Source: Clostridium swellfunianum
Lineage (GTDB): Bacteria; Bacillota; Clostridia; Clostridiales; Clostridiaceae
Length of the DNA: 64,000 bases
Reading direction: 5' to 3'
NCBI RefSeq assembly: GCF_023656515.1
Contig: NZ_JAMOFV010000006.1
Coordinates: 3,208,036-3,272,035 of the forward strand
Made by a program: the position numbers and the translations under genes. Under the pieces are notes generated by a model. The model was not told the origin of the DNA. It ran no database searches and worked only from the letters and a program-made list of their open reading frames with translations. Each line of letters starts with the position of its first letter. The stretch's first letter is position 1. Shown here piece by piece: positions 34,305 to 42,895 of this stretch.

Positions 34305-35264
34305 TTACACTTCTATTGTTGTATTATCTATCCATTTCCATGATGGTCGTATATGTTTTATGTCCTCTATAAGTTGAAATAGTGCCTGATCCTTCTTTTT
34401 TGCTTCTAGCATAACATCAAAATCCTTATCTAATGGCTTACAAAGTTCAATAAAATCTATAAAATCCTCTGCATTTATATAATCAGCATGTTTCCTGTCA
34501 TTTTCAGTTTCCCGAGGAGTGGAAAAATGAAATTTGGCAGGAAGCGGTTGATTATTCCAAGTAGCAAATATATCTGATATTAGACTTTCTACAGTTTCAC
34601 CAGCGTTGTTGCACATATGATGGTGTACATCAAAAACTATTGGAGTGTCAAGTTGTTTGCAAATTGATAAGACCTGGGAAGAAGTGAAGGTTTTATCATC
34701 ATTTTCAAGCATTAGTCTCGAGGTTATTTCTTTAGGAAAACTTTTGAAATTATTCACAAAACGCTTTATAGCTTCTTCTTTGCCGCCTTGAGCACTGCCT
34801 ATATGAAGTACCATTTTACCATTAGGGTAATTCAAATCCTCAAATAGGTGCACATGATTCCATAAGTTTCTCTCTGAATTTACGACAACCTCCTCTCTGA
34901 TACTGTTTATTACATTAAACTCGTCAGGATGAGTGTCGACTCTCATATTATTTTCCGTTATTAATCTTCCAAGTCTTTCAAAGTCAACCTTAAAAATTTT
35001 TCTGAAGTTCCAGCTTGACACATTGGGGTGAGTAGCTAGAGGAACCAGAGCTGAAGTTATTCTGTAAAAATGAATCTGACGTTCAACATTATATTGAAGT
35101 ATTTTATATAAGTCATCTAAATTTGTGAGTGTTACTTGTTTTAGCTTGTTTAATTTTTGTTCATCGCTGCTTAATTTCATATAATTAGTATAGGTTACTG
35201 AGCTAGAAGAAGTAACCTTTGGAAGATTGAGAGCAATTGCAACATAGCCGAGCCTAACGCGCAT
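34305..35264 (-). CDS. uvsE: UV damage endonuclease UvsE
   Basis: A 319-residue UVDE-family TIM-barrel enzyme that nicks DNA 5' of UV photoproducts. The N-terminal MRVRLGYVAIAL is diagnostic. Metal ligand segments include DTHPDEFNVIN, VLHIGSAQGGKE, LMLENDDKTF, PIVFDVHHHMCN, KFHFSTPRE and HADYI, with His, Asp and Glu at expected places. ATG 35264 has AAAGGAGGA upstream. UvsE is common in spore formers, where it can add to repair during outgrowth. Confidence 0.95.
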   Translation of the reverse strand: MRVRLGYVAIALNLPKVTSSSSVTYTNYMKLSSDEQKLNKLKQVTLTNLDDLYKILQYNVERQIHFYRITSALVPLATHPNVSSWNFRKIFKVDFERLGRLITENNMRVDTHPDEFNVINSIREEVVVNSERNLWNHVHLFEDLNYPNGKMVLHIGSAQGGKEEAIKRFVNNFKSFPKEITSRLMLENDDKTFTSSQVLSICKQLDTPIVFDVHHHMCNNAGETVESLISDIFATWNNQPLPAKFHFSTPRETENDRKHADYINAEDFIDFIELCKPLDKDFDVMLEAKKKDQALFQLIEDIKHIRPSWKWIDNTTIEV

Positions 35265-35389
35265 TATAGATCCTCCTTTCATAAATATAGAAGGTTAGCT
35301 TGAAGTTTTAAGCTGATATTTTTTATTATTTGTACTACATGTTTATTAATACATCATATACATATATTAAAATAAATTTATTTTAGCTA

Positions 35390-35421
35390 TTGATTACCGT
35401 TTACAAAAATGATATTATAAT
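35390..35421 (+). promoter_or_regulatory. Putative yhfZ promoter
   Basis: TTGATT (35390-35395) and TATTAT (35413-35418) with a 17-nt spacer; an overlapping TATAAT lies at 35416-35421. It lies just ahead of the palindromic motif at 35429. Confidence 0.45.
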
Positions 35422-35428
35422 ATCAGAA

Positions 35429-35446
35429 TACAAAATATTGTACATT
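35429..35446 (+). promoter_or_regulatory. Putative operator 1 (yhfZ leader)
   Basis: TACAAAATATTGTACATT contains the inverted arms TACAA and TTGTA. It matches 16 of 18 positions of the motif at 36427-36444 in front of the next gene. It is a likely binding site for the YhfZ regulator encoded 12 nt downstream. Confidence 0.6.
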
Positions 35447-35457
35447 AAGGTGTGAAC

Positions 35458-36384
35458 ATGGATATAAAATCAAAACTAATGCAAAAGTATGGATTAGTTA
35501 CAATAAAGCTTGCCAGAGAACTTATAACTATGACAGTTGGAGACAGAATAAGCACTATAGCTGAGTATTCTGCTAAGTATGAGACTGCCAGGGGGACCGT
35601 TCAAGCTGCTCTTAAGCTTTTAGAAGAAAGTAAAGCTGTGCAGGTTGAACCGAGAGGACATCTAGGTACTTTTATAAGCAGCATTAACTATGAAATACTA
35701 TGGGAGTTTACAAATTTTAGTACTATAATGGGAGCTATGCCTCTTCCTTATTCCAAGCTGTATGAAGGTTTGGCCACTGGGCTATATAAAGAAGCTGACA
35801 ACAGAAATTTTCCATTTAGCCTTGCCTACATGCGAGGAGCAGAAAATAGAATTAGTGCTCTGTTAAAAGGCCGTTATGATTTTGCGGTGGTTTCAAAGCT
35901 CGCTGCACATCACAGCATCAAAGAAGGTATGGATATAGATATTGCTCTAGAATTTGGGAAATATAGCTATGTTAATGAGCACGTTATAGTTTTTAGCAAT
36001 ACTTCCAGCAGGACTATAGAGGATGGAATGAAATTGGGAGTAGATAGAAGTTCTATAGATCATTACCTTTTAACCTTAGAACAATGCAGGGGAAGACAAG
36101 TGAAGATAATTGATTTGCCATATAATCAAGTTGTTCAAAAGCTTATCACAGGTGAAATTGATGCTGCCGTTTGGAACATTGATGAAATAGTGGAAAGAAA
36201 GCATAACATTAAATACTATCCGCTTGAATTTAATAATTTTTCAGGTGATGATACAGAAGCGGTACTAGTTATTAACAAACATAATTATGGTATTAAAAAC
36301 TTGCTGGAACAATTTATTAACTGCAAGAAGGTAGTAGAATATCAAAGAAAAGTAGTAGCTGGTGAGTTGATACCAAACTACTAG
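35458..36384 (+). CDS. yhfZ: YhfZ-family transcriptional regulator
   Basis: 308 residues. The N-terminal winged helix is GntR-like (VGDRISTIAEYSAKYETARG, VQAALKLLEES, PRGHLGTFI). The C-terminal half resembles a periplasmic-binding-protein-type ligand domain (LKGRYDFAVVSKLAAH, ITGEIDAAVWNIDEIV). This is the organisation of E. coli YhfZ, the regulator in the yhf cluster. ATG 35458 follows AAGGTG; GTG 35452 is also possible. A shared palindrome lies upstream of this gene and between it and the next, so it probably controls itself and the operon. Confidence 0.88.
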   Translation: MDIKSKLMQKYGLVTIKLARELITMTVGDRISTIAEYSAKYETARGTVQAALKLLEESKAVQVEPRGHLGTFISSINYEILWEFTNFSTIMGAMPLPYSKLYEGLATGLYKEADNRNFPFSLAYMRGAENRISALLKGRYDFAVVSKLAAHHSIKEGMDIDIALEFGKYSYVNEHVIVFSNTSSRTIEDGMKLGVDRSSIDHYLLTLEQCRGRQVKIIDLPYNQVVQKLITGEIDAAVWNIDEIVERKHNIKYYPLEFNNFSGDDTEAVLVINKHNYGIKNLLEQFINCKKVVEYQRKVVAGELIPNY

Positions 36385-36426
36385 AAACTTTGAAAAATAA
36401 AAAATAATATTTTTTTACAATTAAAG

Positions 36427-36444
36427 TACAAAAAAATGTACATT
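36427..36444 (+). promoter_or_regulatory. Putative operator 2 (yhfY-W operon)
   Basis: TACAAAAAAATGTACATT, with GTACA and TGTAC arms. It is a near copy of the motif at 35429-35446 and sits just before the ribosome site of the PRD gene. Confidence 0.6.
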
Positions 36445-36463
36445 CTAAACTCAGGAGGATAAC

Positions 36464-36823
36464 ATGGAACTAGATGTAAGATTGCAAATATTAAAGGATG
36501 CAGGACAGATATCAGAGGAAACCTTTGAGGCTTTAAAACAAGTAATAAATATGTTTAAGGATAATTGGGAGCTTGTGCTGACAGAAGAAAATGGAGCAAT
36601 GTTTATAACACATCTTTGCGTTGCAATGGAGAGAATAAAGCAAGACAAGGCAATAGATGGAATAGATTCAGAAGTTTATGAAGAAATAAAAAATGATGAG
36701 AACTTTAGTAAATCAAAATTAATTTTTCAGGATATAATAAAGACTGCTAATATAGAAATACCAGAAAATGAAGAAACCTTTATAATGATGCATTTATGCA
36801 CGTTATTACAAGAAAATAAATAA
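36464..36823 (+). CDS. yhfY: PRD-domain protein, YhfY-like
   Basis: 119 residues that form a single PTS-regulation-type (PRD) helical domain: a conserved His in ENGAMFITHLCVAMERI and a second in FIMMHLCTLLQENK. E. coli YhfY is of the same type. It has no DNA-binding domain, so it may act as a partner of YhfZ or as a sensor. AGGAGG precedes the ATG. First structural gene of the operon. Confidence 0.85.
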   Translation: MELDVRLQILKDAGQISEETFEALKQVINMFKDNWELVLTEENGAMFITHLCVAMERIKQDKAIDGIDSEVYEEIKNDENFSKSKLIFQDIIKTANIEIPENEETFIMMHLCTLLQENK

Positions 36824-36843
36824 ATTAAAGGGAGGCTTATAAA

Positions 36844-37206
36844 ATGCTTAGAATAGTTGTTGGTGGACAAATAGACAAGCAAAAGGTAGCAGATACTATT
36901 AAAAAAATAGGAGGGGATAAAGTTACCATAACAATCAAGTCTGACATCGAAGCTGCTATGGCAATAAAGACAAATCAAGCAGATTATTATTTTGGTGCTT
37001 GCAATACAGGGGGCGGAGGAGCTCTTGCAATGGCCATAGCACTACTAGGTATGAATCTTTGTGCAACAGTTTCAATGCCAGGAAACGTAAAAAGTGACTC
37101 AGATATCATTAAGGAAATTGAAGCTGGCAAGAAGGCCTTTGGCTTCACACCACAGCATGCTGAACAGGTTATATCTGTTATCATGAATAAAATATTAAAC
37201 CAATAG
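36844..37206 (+). CDS. yhfU: YhfU-like DUF2620 protein
   Basis: 120 residues with the DUF2620 hallmark DYYFGACNTGGGGALAMAIA. Its small alpha/beta fold and gene order (immediately before the membrane protein YhfT) recall a PTS IIB-like or accessory subunit, although its role has not been shown. GGGAGG upstream; yhfT starts 12 nt after its stop. Confidence 0.92.
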   Translation: MLRIVVGGQIDKQKVADTIKKIGGDKVTITIKSDIEAAMAIKTNQADYYFGACNTGGGGALAMAIALLGMNLCATVSMPGNVKSDSDIIKEIEAGKKAFGFTPQHAEQVISVIMNKILNQ

Positions 37207-37217
37207 GGGGAATCATA

Positions 37218-38510
37218 ATGAAATTTTTAATTGTAGCATTAATTGGTGCTTTAGCATCAATTCTTGCAAACAAGGGCGTTGCAGTTTTCAACGATGGACT
37301 TAGACCTATTGTCCCAGAATACCTTGAAGGTAGAATGGACAAAAAAGCCTTAGCAGCTACAAGCTTTGCCCTAGGCTTCGGATTAGTTATTGGCTTTGGT
37401 ATTCCAGTTTCAATTGCTGCAAGTATTATACTAATTCATAGTATACTTCTTGGTACTGACATCATTGGTACATGGTCACCAAGCGGAAAAAAAGGAATGG
37501 CTGTATCAGGTGTTATTGGTGCAGTTTATGGAGTGGGTATAGTTGCAGGACTACAGTTTATAGTAGATGCGTTTAAACTATTACCAGTGAACTTCCTAGG
37601 AAACTTAGGACAAGTTGGTACTCCAATAGTTGCAGCTTTCGCAGCTTTCCCAGCATTAGTTGTAGCTTACCAGTATGGAATTTTAAAGGGTGGAATAACT
37701 TTTGTTGTATCATTTATAGTTAGACAGATTGTTCAATACTATGGAACCTTCCAAATGGGAACTGCTAAGGTAGCTTTGAACCCAGAGGGAATGGCACTAC
37801 TAGCTGGTATGATTATTATGCTTGTATATGCAATGACTGAAAAAGCTGATCCAAATGCTGTTACAGTAGATTTAACTGCAATATTCAGCGAAAGAGTTAA
37901 AAAAATCAAGAGAAATCTTCCATACTTAGCTGCTATAGGTGGATTAATTGCAGCAGCAACAAGTTATGGAATTATAGCAGGAGACCCGATATCTTTAAAT
38001 CTATTAGCAAAAGGAAGCAATGTAGAAGCAGCTATGACAGCTTTTGCAAGAGGTATAGGCTTTATTCCTCTTGTAGCTACAACAGCTATAGCAACAGGTG
38101 TTTATGGACCTGCTGGAATGACCTTCGTATTTGTTGTAGGACTTCTTGTTAAGAGCCCAATACTTGCATTCTTACTTGGTGCAGTAGTAATTAGTGCTGA
38201 AGTAATGCTTTTAGATGTTCTTGCTAAAATGCTAGATAAATTCCCAGGAGTTAGAAAGTGCGGAGACAACATAAGAACAGCTATGTCAAAGCTTCTTGAA
38301 GTAGCTCTTTTAGTTGGAGGTATGATGGCTGCAAATGCTATGGCTCCAGGACTTGGATTATTTATAGTAGCAGGACTTTATGTGTTAAATCAAACTGCAA
38401 AGAAGCCTATAGTTAGTATGGCTGTAGGACCAGTTGGTGCTGTAGTTGTTGGTATATTAATAAATGTTTTATATGTAGTGGGATTATATTTACCACCTGC
38501 AGCAAAATAA
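37218..38510 (+). CDS. yhfT: YhfT-family membrane transporter
   Basis: 430 residues with about 10-12 membrane helices, many Gly/Ala-rich (GFGIPVSIAASIILIHSILL, GTDIIGTWSPSGKKGM). It belongs to the YhfT family found only in yhf clusters. It is presumably the uptake system for the unknown substrate of the pathway. GGGGG lies before the ATG. A strong hairpin follows its stop. Confidence 0.92.
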   Translation: MKFLIVALIGALASILANKGVAVFNDGLRPIVPEYLEGRMDKKALAATSFALGFGLVIGFGIPVSIAASIILIHSILLGTDIIGTWSPSGKKGMAVSGVIGAVYGVGIVAGLQFIVDAFKLLPVNFLGNLGQVGTPIVAAFAAFPALVVAYQYGILKGGITFVVSFIVRQIVQYYGTFQMGTAKVALNPEGMALLAGMIIMLVYAMTEKADPNAVTVDLTAIFSERVKKIKRNLPYLAAIGGLIAAATSYGIIAGDPISLNLLAKGSNVEAAMTAFARGIGFIPLVATTAIATGVYGPAGMTFVFVVGLLVKSPILAFLLGAVVISAEVMLLDVLAKMLDKFPGVRKCGDNIRTAMSKLLEVALLVGGMMAANAMAPGLGLFIVAGLYVLNQTAKKPIVSMAVGPVGAVVVGILINVLYVVGLYLPPAAK

Positions 38511-38511
38511 T

Positions 38512-38539
38512 AAATGGAGGCTTAAGAGCCTCCATTTTA
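38512..38539 (+). terminator. Intra-operon hairpin after yhfT
   Basis: AAATGGAGGCT and AGCCTCCATTT pair perfectly around TAAG, but the T-tract is short (TTTT then AC). It probably lowers, not stops, read-through into the amidase-like gene, or protects the upstream mRNA end. Confidence 0.65.
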
Positions 38540-38573
38540 CAATCAAGCCTAATAAGTTTAGGAGAATGCTGAT

Positions 38574-39686
38574 ATGAAGGATGAACTGTTAGAAGAGTTT
38601 TTAAGATTGTCAAAGTCAAGTATTAAGGCTATGGAGTTTAAAGATAAGACAGTAGCTAGAGTTAACAAAGATATGCTTATAGAGGCAAGAGAACTTCTTA
38701 AAGAAAATAACAAAGTATATACCTTGGGTGTAAAAAATACAGAACAAATTGAAAGAAGTCATATAAAAAAGCTAACAGAAAGTAAAAGATATTTATGGCA
38801 TACAATAGATGGTATGTCTGATGGCGGAAGAGCTATAGATATTAACATTATAAATCCTATAACAGGAAGGAATATGACTGGATCCTCAAGCTGCAGTGCA
38901 GTAAATGTGCTTTATGGAATCAATGATATTGGAATAGGTACTGATGGAGGAGGCTCTGTTTTAGCACCAGCCCTAAGCTTGAACTTATACTCTATCATGG
39001 CTAAGGGATTAGGACTTAAAGGTTTGAGTAACAGAATTTCAACAGATGGGATTAGTTTTGTGCCTGGCATAGGAGTGATAAGTCATTCCTTAGACTTAGC
39101 AGAAGCGGCAGTAGTGAAAATGTCAGGGTTAATGCAGGACAATAATTATGAAGCTTTAAAGGTTGCTATATGCACAAAGGAAAATATAAAACTGCCAGAT
39201 GGCAGTGATATGAGAGAGAAATTAAATTTAGTTTATAATAGATTAATTGATTTTGGAGTAGAAATAGTTGAAGAAGAGTTTCCTAATTTCAACTCTAGAG
39301 AAGAAGCTATAAATAGAACGCAAGAATTATTTAAAAAGTATGAAATACTTATAACCTACGAAGGCCCAGTAGACTTATTAGGCTTTGGGGATTCAGTCTT
39401 TGGAGGCTTTGGAAAACTAGCTGCAGAGAGTCAGCAAAGCTCGGGTAAGTATATGGCTAAAATTGCCAATATGGTAAACGCCACTGCAATAACTATACCT
39501 TCATCGGATATATCTTCAGGGATAGTTGTAACCGCTAGGGAAGGAATAAGAGAAGGAATTGGAGCAATTTCTTTAGCTAAAAAGCTCAGTAATTTATATA
39601 AGCTTCCAGATTTATATTACAGATATTTTAGAGACTCTTATAAAAGGAAGGAAAGTGACATAATTTTTTCAGTAAAAGGAGTGTAA
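38574..39686 (+). CDS. Amidase-signature-like protein within yhf operon
   Basis: 370 residues. The core MTGSSSCSAVNVLYG and IGIGTDGGGSVLAPAL matches the amidase signature (cis-Ser and nucleophilic Ser in GGGS). The catalytic Lys may lie in VYTLGVKNTEQ. It is shorter than usual amidases (about 450-490). This gene is absent from the E. coli yhf cluster, yet here it sits between yhfT and php with 2 nt to php, so it is part of the operon. It may hydrolyse an amide in the imported substrate. AGGAG precedes the ATG. Confidence 0.78.
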   Translation: MKDELLEEFLRLSKSSIKAMEFKDKTVARVNKDMLIEARELLKENNKVYTLGVKNTEQIERSHIKKLTESKRYLWHTIDGMSDGGRAIDINIINPITGRNMTGSSSCSAVNVLYGINDIGIGTDGGGSVLAPALSLNLYSIMAKGLGLKGLSNRISTDGISFVPGIGVISHSLDLAEAAVVKMSGLMQDNNYEALKVAICTKENIKLPDGSDMREKLNLVYNRLIDFGVEIVEEEFPNFNSREEAINRTQELFKKYEILITYEGPVDLLGFGDSVFGGFGKLAAESQQSSGKYMAKIANMVNATAITIPSSDISSGIVVTAREGIREGIGAISLAKKLSNLYKLPDLYYRYFRDSYKRKESDIIFSVKGV

Positions 39687-39688
39687 GC

Positions 39689-40564
39689 ATGAAATTATTT
39701 GATGGAATAACCTATATGCATGAGCATGTAACTATAGATTTGTCTGGGATTAAGAAAGATTTGGACTGCAGACTAGATACCTTGGAAGACACCATAGAAG
39801 AGTTTAAGCAACTTAAGAAAAAAGGCGTAGCTAATATTTTAGATGTTACTAACAGAGGCATGGGAAGAAATATAGAGTATGCTCTTAAGGTTCAGGAACA
39901 ATCGGGCATTAATATAATATTTTCTACAGGTTACTACAAAGAGCCTTTCCTTCCGGAAGAGGTTTATAATTTTTCAGAGGAAGAGCTGAAAATGGTTATG
40001 GTGAAGGAAATTGTGGAAGGACTAGAAAGCACAGGGGTTAAAGCAGAGGTGATTGGAGAGATAGGAACGAGCAAGGATATGATTACTCCAATTGAAAGAA
40101 AACTTTTAATATCAGGAGCTAAGGCTCAGGAGGAAACAGGTAAGCCTCTTTCAACTCATACTACGCTTGGAACTCTTGGCTTGGAGCAAATTGATATATT
40201 AAAAAGCAATGGAGCAAACCTAAATAAGGTTATTATAGGACACGTCGATTTAAGCGGCGATATTGACTATATATTAAAATTGATAGACAAAGGTGTTTAT
40301 GTTGCTTTTGATACTATAGGAAAAGTCAATTATATGCCAGAGGAAAGAAGACTACAAATGCTAAGAGAGATTTGCAATAGAGGCTTATCAAACAGAGTGG
40401 TTATGTCAATGGATATAACTAGAAAAACTCATTTAAAAGTAAGAGGCGGCTTAGGTTATAGCTATCTTCTAGATAAGTTTATCCCTTTCATTAAAGAAAA
40501 TGGGATAGCTGAAAGAGATATTGAAAATATGCTTATAAATAATGCAAAAGATATTTTTAAATAA
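39689..40564 (+). CDS. php: Phosphotriesterase homology protein
   Basis: 291 residues, TIM-barrel metallohydrolase of the phosphotriesterase family. Metal ligands: H11 and H13 in MHEHV, Glu in VIGEIGTS (in place of the carboxylated Lys of true phosphotriesterases, as in E. coli Php), His in STHTTLG and IIGHVDLSGD, Asp in VMSMDITR. Natural substrate unknown; relatives hydrolyse lactones or esters. AAAAGGAG precedes the ATG. Confidence 0.92.
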   Translation: MKLFDGITYMHEHVTIDLSGIKKDLDCRLDTLEDTIEEFKQLKKKGVANILDVTNRGMGRNIEYALKVQEQSGINIIFSTGYYKEPFLPEEVYNFSEEELKMVMVKEIVEGLESTGVKAEVIGEIGTSKDMITPIERKLLISGAKAQEETGKPLSTHTTLGTLGLEQIDILKSNGANLNKVIIGHVDLSGDIDYILKLIDKGVYVAFDTIGKVNYMPEERRLQMLREICNRGLSNRVVMSMDITRKTHLKVRGGLGYSYLLDKFIPFIKENGIAERDIENMLINNAKDIFK

Positions 40565-40611
40565 GAGCCAACTTTATTAGGGTGGTAATGGTTAGGAAAG
40601 GATGTAGAAAC

Positions 40612-41706
40612 ATGAAAACATATCCCTTGGAATCAATAACTTTAGAGGAAGCAAAAAAATTACAGTTTAAATTGATAGATTCAATAACAAAATATTTCAA
40701 AGGCTCGGAAATACTTTCCTTAGGAGATTTAGGAGTAGTTAAAGGATTGAATAAACCTTCAACTACATTAAAGGTTGAGCACGTATTAGCAGATTTTTTT
40801 GAGCAGGAAGCTGCTGTGTTAGTTAGGGGGGCAGGAACTGCAGCCATAAGATGGGGAATGTACAGTATGCTTAAGGCTGGAAGTACTATTCTTGTTCATG
40901 ATGCTCCAATATACCCTACTACAGAAGTTACAATAGAAAGCATGGGGTTAAAGATAGTTAGAGCAGACTTCAACAGCAAAGAAGAAATAATTAGAACTAT
41001 ACAAGAGAATTCAATAGATGGAGTTATAGTTCAATATACAAGGCAAAGAATTGAAGATAGCTATAATATGCTTGATGTAATAAATACTATAAGAGAATTT
41101 TTAGGAGAGGTTCCAATAATAACTGATGACAATTATGCGGCTATGAAGGTTAGAAATATTGGAGTACAGTGTGGTGCTGACCTTACAGCTTTTTCAATGT
41201 TTAAGCTTTTAGGTCCAGAAGGAATTGGTTGTGTGGTTGGAAAGAAAAAATATATAGATAAAATAATTAAAAGCAATTACTCAGGCGGAGGGCAAGTTCA
41301 AGGACATGAAGCATTAGAAGCCTTAAGAGGACTTGTTTATGCTCCAGTTTCTTTAGCGATTCAAGCTGAAGTTAATAATGAACTTGTTAAACGGTTGAAC
41401 CATGGAGAAGTAAAGGGTGTTAAAAATGCTTTTCTAGCAAACGCTCAATCAAAGGTATTGCTTGTTGAACTTGAAGAGCCTGTAGCAGCAAAGGTTATTG
41501 AAGAGGCTGAGCAGCTAGGCGCTGCTCCAAATCCAGTAGGTGCTGAATCAAAATATGAGTTTGTACCAATGTTTTATAGAGTGTCGGGAACCTTTAGAGC
41601 GGCCGATAAAAGCTTGGAAGCAAGAATGATTAGAATAAATCCTATGCGTTCAGGAGCAGATACTGTAATAAGGATTTTAAAGCAAGCTTTAGAGAGAACT
41701 GTGTAA
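40612..41706 (+). CDS. yhfS: YhfS-family PLP-dependent transferase
   Basis: 364 residues. Fold type I PLP enzyme, related to cystathionine synthase/aminotransferase groups. Motifs: VRGAGTAAIRWG (cofactor phosphate loop), ITDDNYAAMKV (Asp to pyridine N), SMFKLLGPEGIG (Schiff-base Lys). The N-terminus MKTYPLESITLEEAKKLQF matches E. coli YhfS, so ATG 40612 (GGAAAGGA upstream) is used and not the 30-nt longer frame. Confidence 0.93.
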   Translation: MKTYPLESITLEEAKKLQFKLIDSITKYFKGSEILSLGDLGVVKGLNKPSTTLKVEHVLADFFEQEAAVLVRGAGTAAIRWGMYSMLKAGSTILVHDAPIYPTTEVTIESMGLKIVRADFNSKEEIIRTIQENSIDGVIVQYTRQRIEDSYNMLDVINTIREFLGEVPIITDDNYAAMKVRNIGVQCGADLTAFSMFKLLGPEGIGCVVGKKKYIDKIIKSNYSGGGQVQGHEALEALRGLVYAPVSLAIQAEVNNELVKRLNHGEVKGVKNAFLANAQSKVLLVELEEPVAAKVIEEAEQLGAAPNPVGAESKYEFVPMFYRVSGTFRAADKSLEARMIRINPMRSGADTVIRILKQALERTV

Positions 41707-41720
41707 AGGAGGCGGCATCA

Positions 41721-42881
41721 TTGTTTTTAGAGGCAACCTTAAAACGAAATCTTAAGTTAATAGATGCAGCCTTCAAGCTGCATTCTGAAGGCTTAGTAGA
41801 ACCTGATACTTATATACTTGATTTAGATGTAATCATTAATAATGCAAAAGAGATAAAAAAAGAAGCAGATAAACATGCAATAAAGCTTTATTTTATGACT
41901 AAACAATTTGGAAGAAACCCCTATGTGTCTTCTGAATTAATGAAACTTGGCTATGAGGGAGCTGTAGCTGTAGACTTTAGAGAAGCAGAAATTTTAGCTT
42001 CTAATTCAATTGCGCTTGGGCATGTAGGCCATTTAGTTCAAATACCTAAAAATAAGATAGAAGCTGTACTTAAAGCAAAGCCTCAGTATATTACGGTATA
42101 TTCCATAGAAAAAGCACAGGAGGTTTCCGAGGCAGCTGTAAAACTAGGAGTTACGCAAAAGATTATGATAAGAGTTATAGATAAGGGAGATATGCTTTAT
42201 CCGGCTCAATATGGTGGATTTTATATAGAAGAACTGCTTAAAAAAGCAAAAGAGCTAATAAAGCTTCCGAATTTAATACTTTCAGGAATAACTTCCTTTC
42301 CATGTTTCTTGTATAACGAAAGTGAAGGCTATATAAAAGAAACAAATAATGCATATACACTTCAGAAGGCTAAAAAAGTTCTAGAGGAAAATTTAAATAT
42401 AGAGATTGAACAAGTAAACATGCCATCTGCTAGTTGTGCATGTAATGTAAAAAATATATCAAACCTTGGCGGAACCCATGGGGAACCTGGACATGGACTT
42501 TTAGGAACAACTCCTATACATGCTGCATCAGAGCAGCCTGAAATTCCAGCAATAGTTTATGTAAGCGAGATTTCTCATAATTTAGATAATAAGAGCTTTT
42601 GCTATGGTGGAGGACACTATAGAAGATCTCATATGGAAAATGCTTTAGTAGGCAAAACCTTAGTGGATGCTTTGAAATACAAAGTTGAAGCACCAGAAGT
42701 TGAGAGTATAGACTATCACTTCACCTTAAGCGATAAAGCAGAGGTAAGTGACACTGTTGTTATGGCTTTTAGAACTCAAATCTTTGTTACTAGAAGCAAA
42801 GTGGCGGTAGTTAGGGGAATTCAAAGTGGAAGACCACAAATAGTAGGTATTTATGACAGTCAGGGGATGTTTTTAGAGTAA
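41721..42881 (+). CDS. yhfX: YhfX-family PLP-dependent alanine racemase-like enzyme
   Basis: 386 residues, fold type III PLP barrel. The PLP Lys is K61 in YFMTKQFGRNP. VAVDFREAEIL, GHVGHLVQIP, TSFPCFLY and GGGHYRRSHM follow as in E. coli YhfX. TTG 41721 is the start: AAAGGAGG is 8 nt upstream and MFLEA aligns with the family start. Substrate unknown; a racemase or decarboxylase on an amino compound is plausible. Confidence 0.93.
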   Translation: MFLEATLKRNLKLIDAAFKLHSEGLVEPDTYILDLDVIINNAKEIKKEADKHAIKLYFMTKQFGRNPYVSSELMKLGYEGAVAVDFREAEILASNSIALGHVGHLVQIPKNKIEAVLKAKPQYITVYSIEKAQEVSEAAVKLGVTQKIMIRVIDKGDMLYPAQYGGFYIEELLKKAKELIKLPNLILSGITSFPCFLYNESEGYIKETNNAYTLQKAKKVLEENLNIEIEQVNMPSASCACNVKNISNLGGTHGEPGHGLLGTTPIHAASEQPEIPAIVYVSEISHNLDNKSFCYGGGHYRRSHMENALVGKTLVDALKYKVEAPEVESIDYHFTLSDKAEVSDTVVMAFRTQIFVTRSKVAVVRGIQSGRPQIVGIYDSQGMFLE

Positions 42882-42895
42882 GGAAGGTGATTAGT

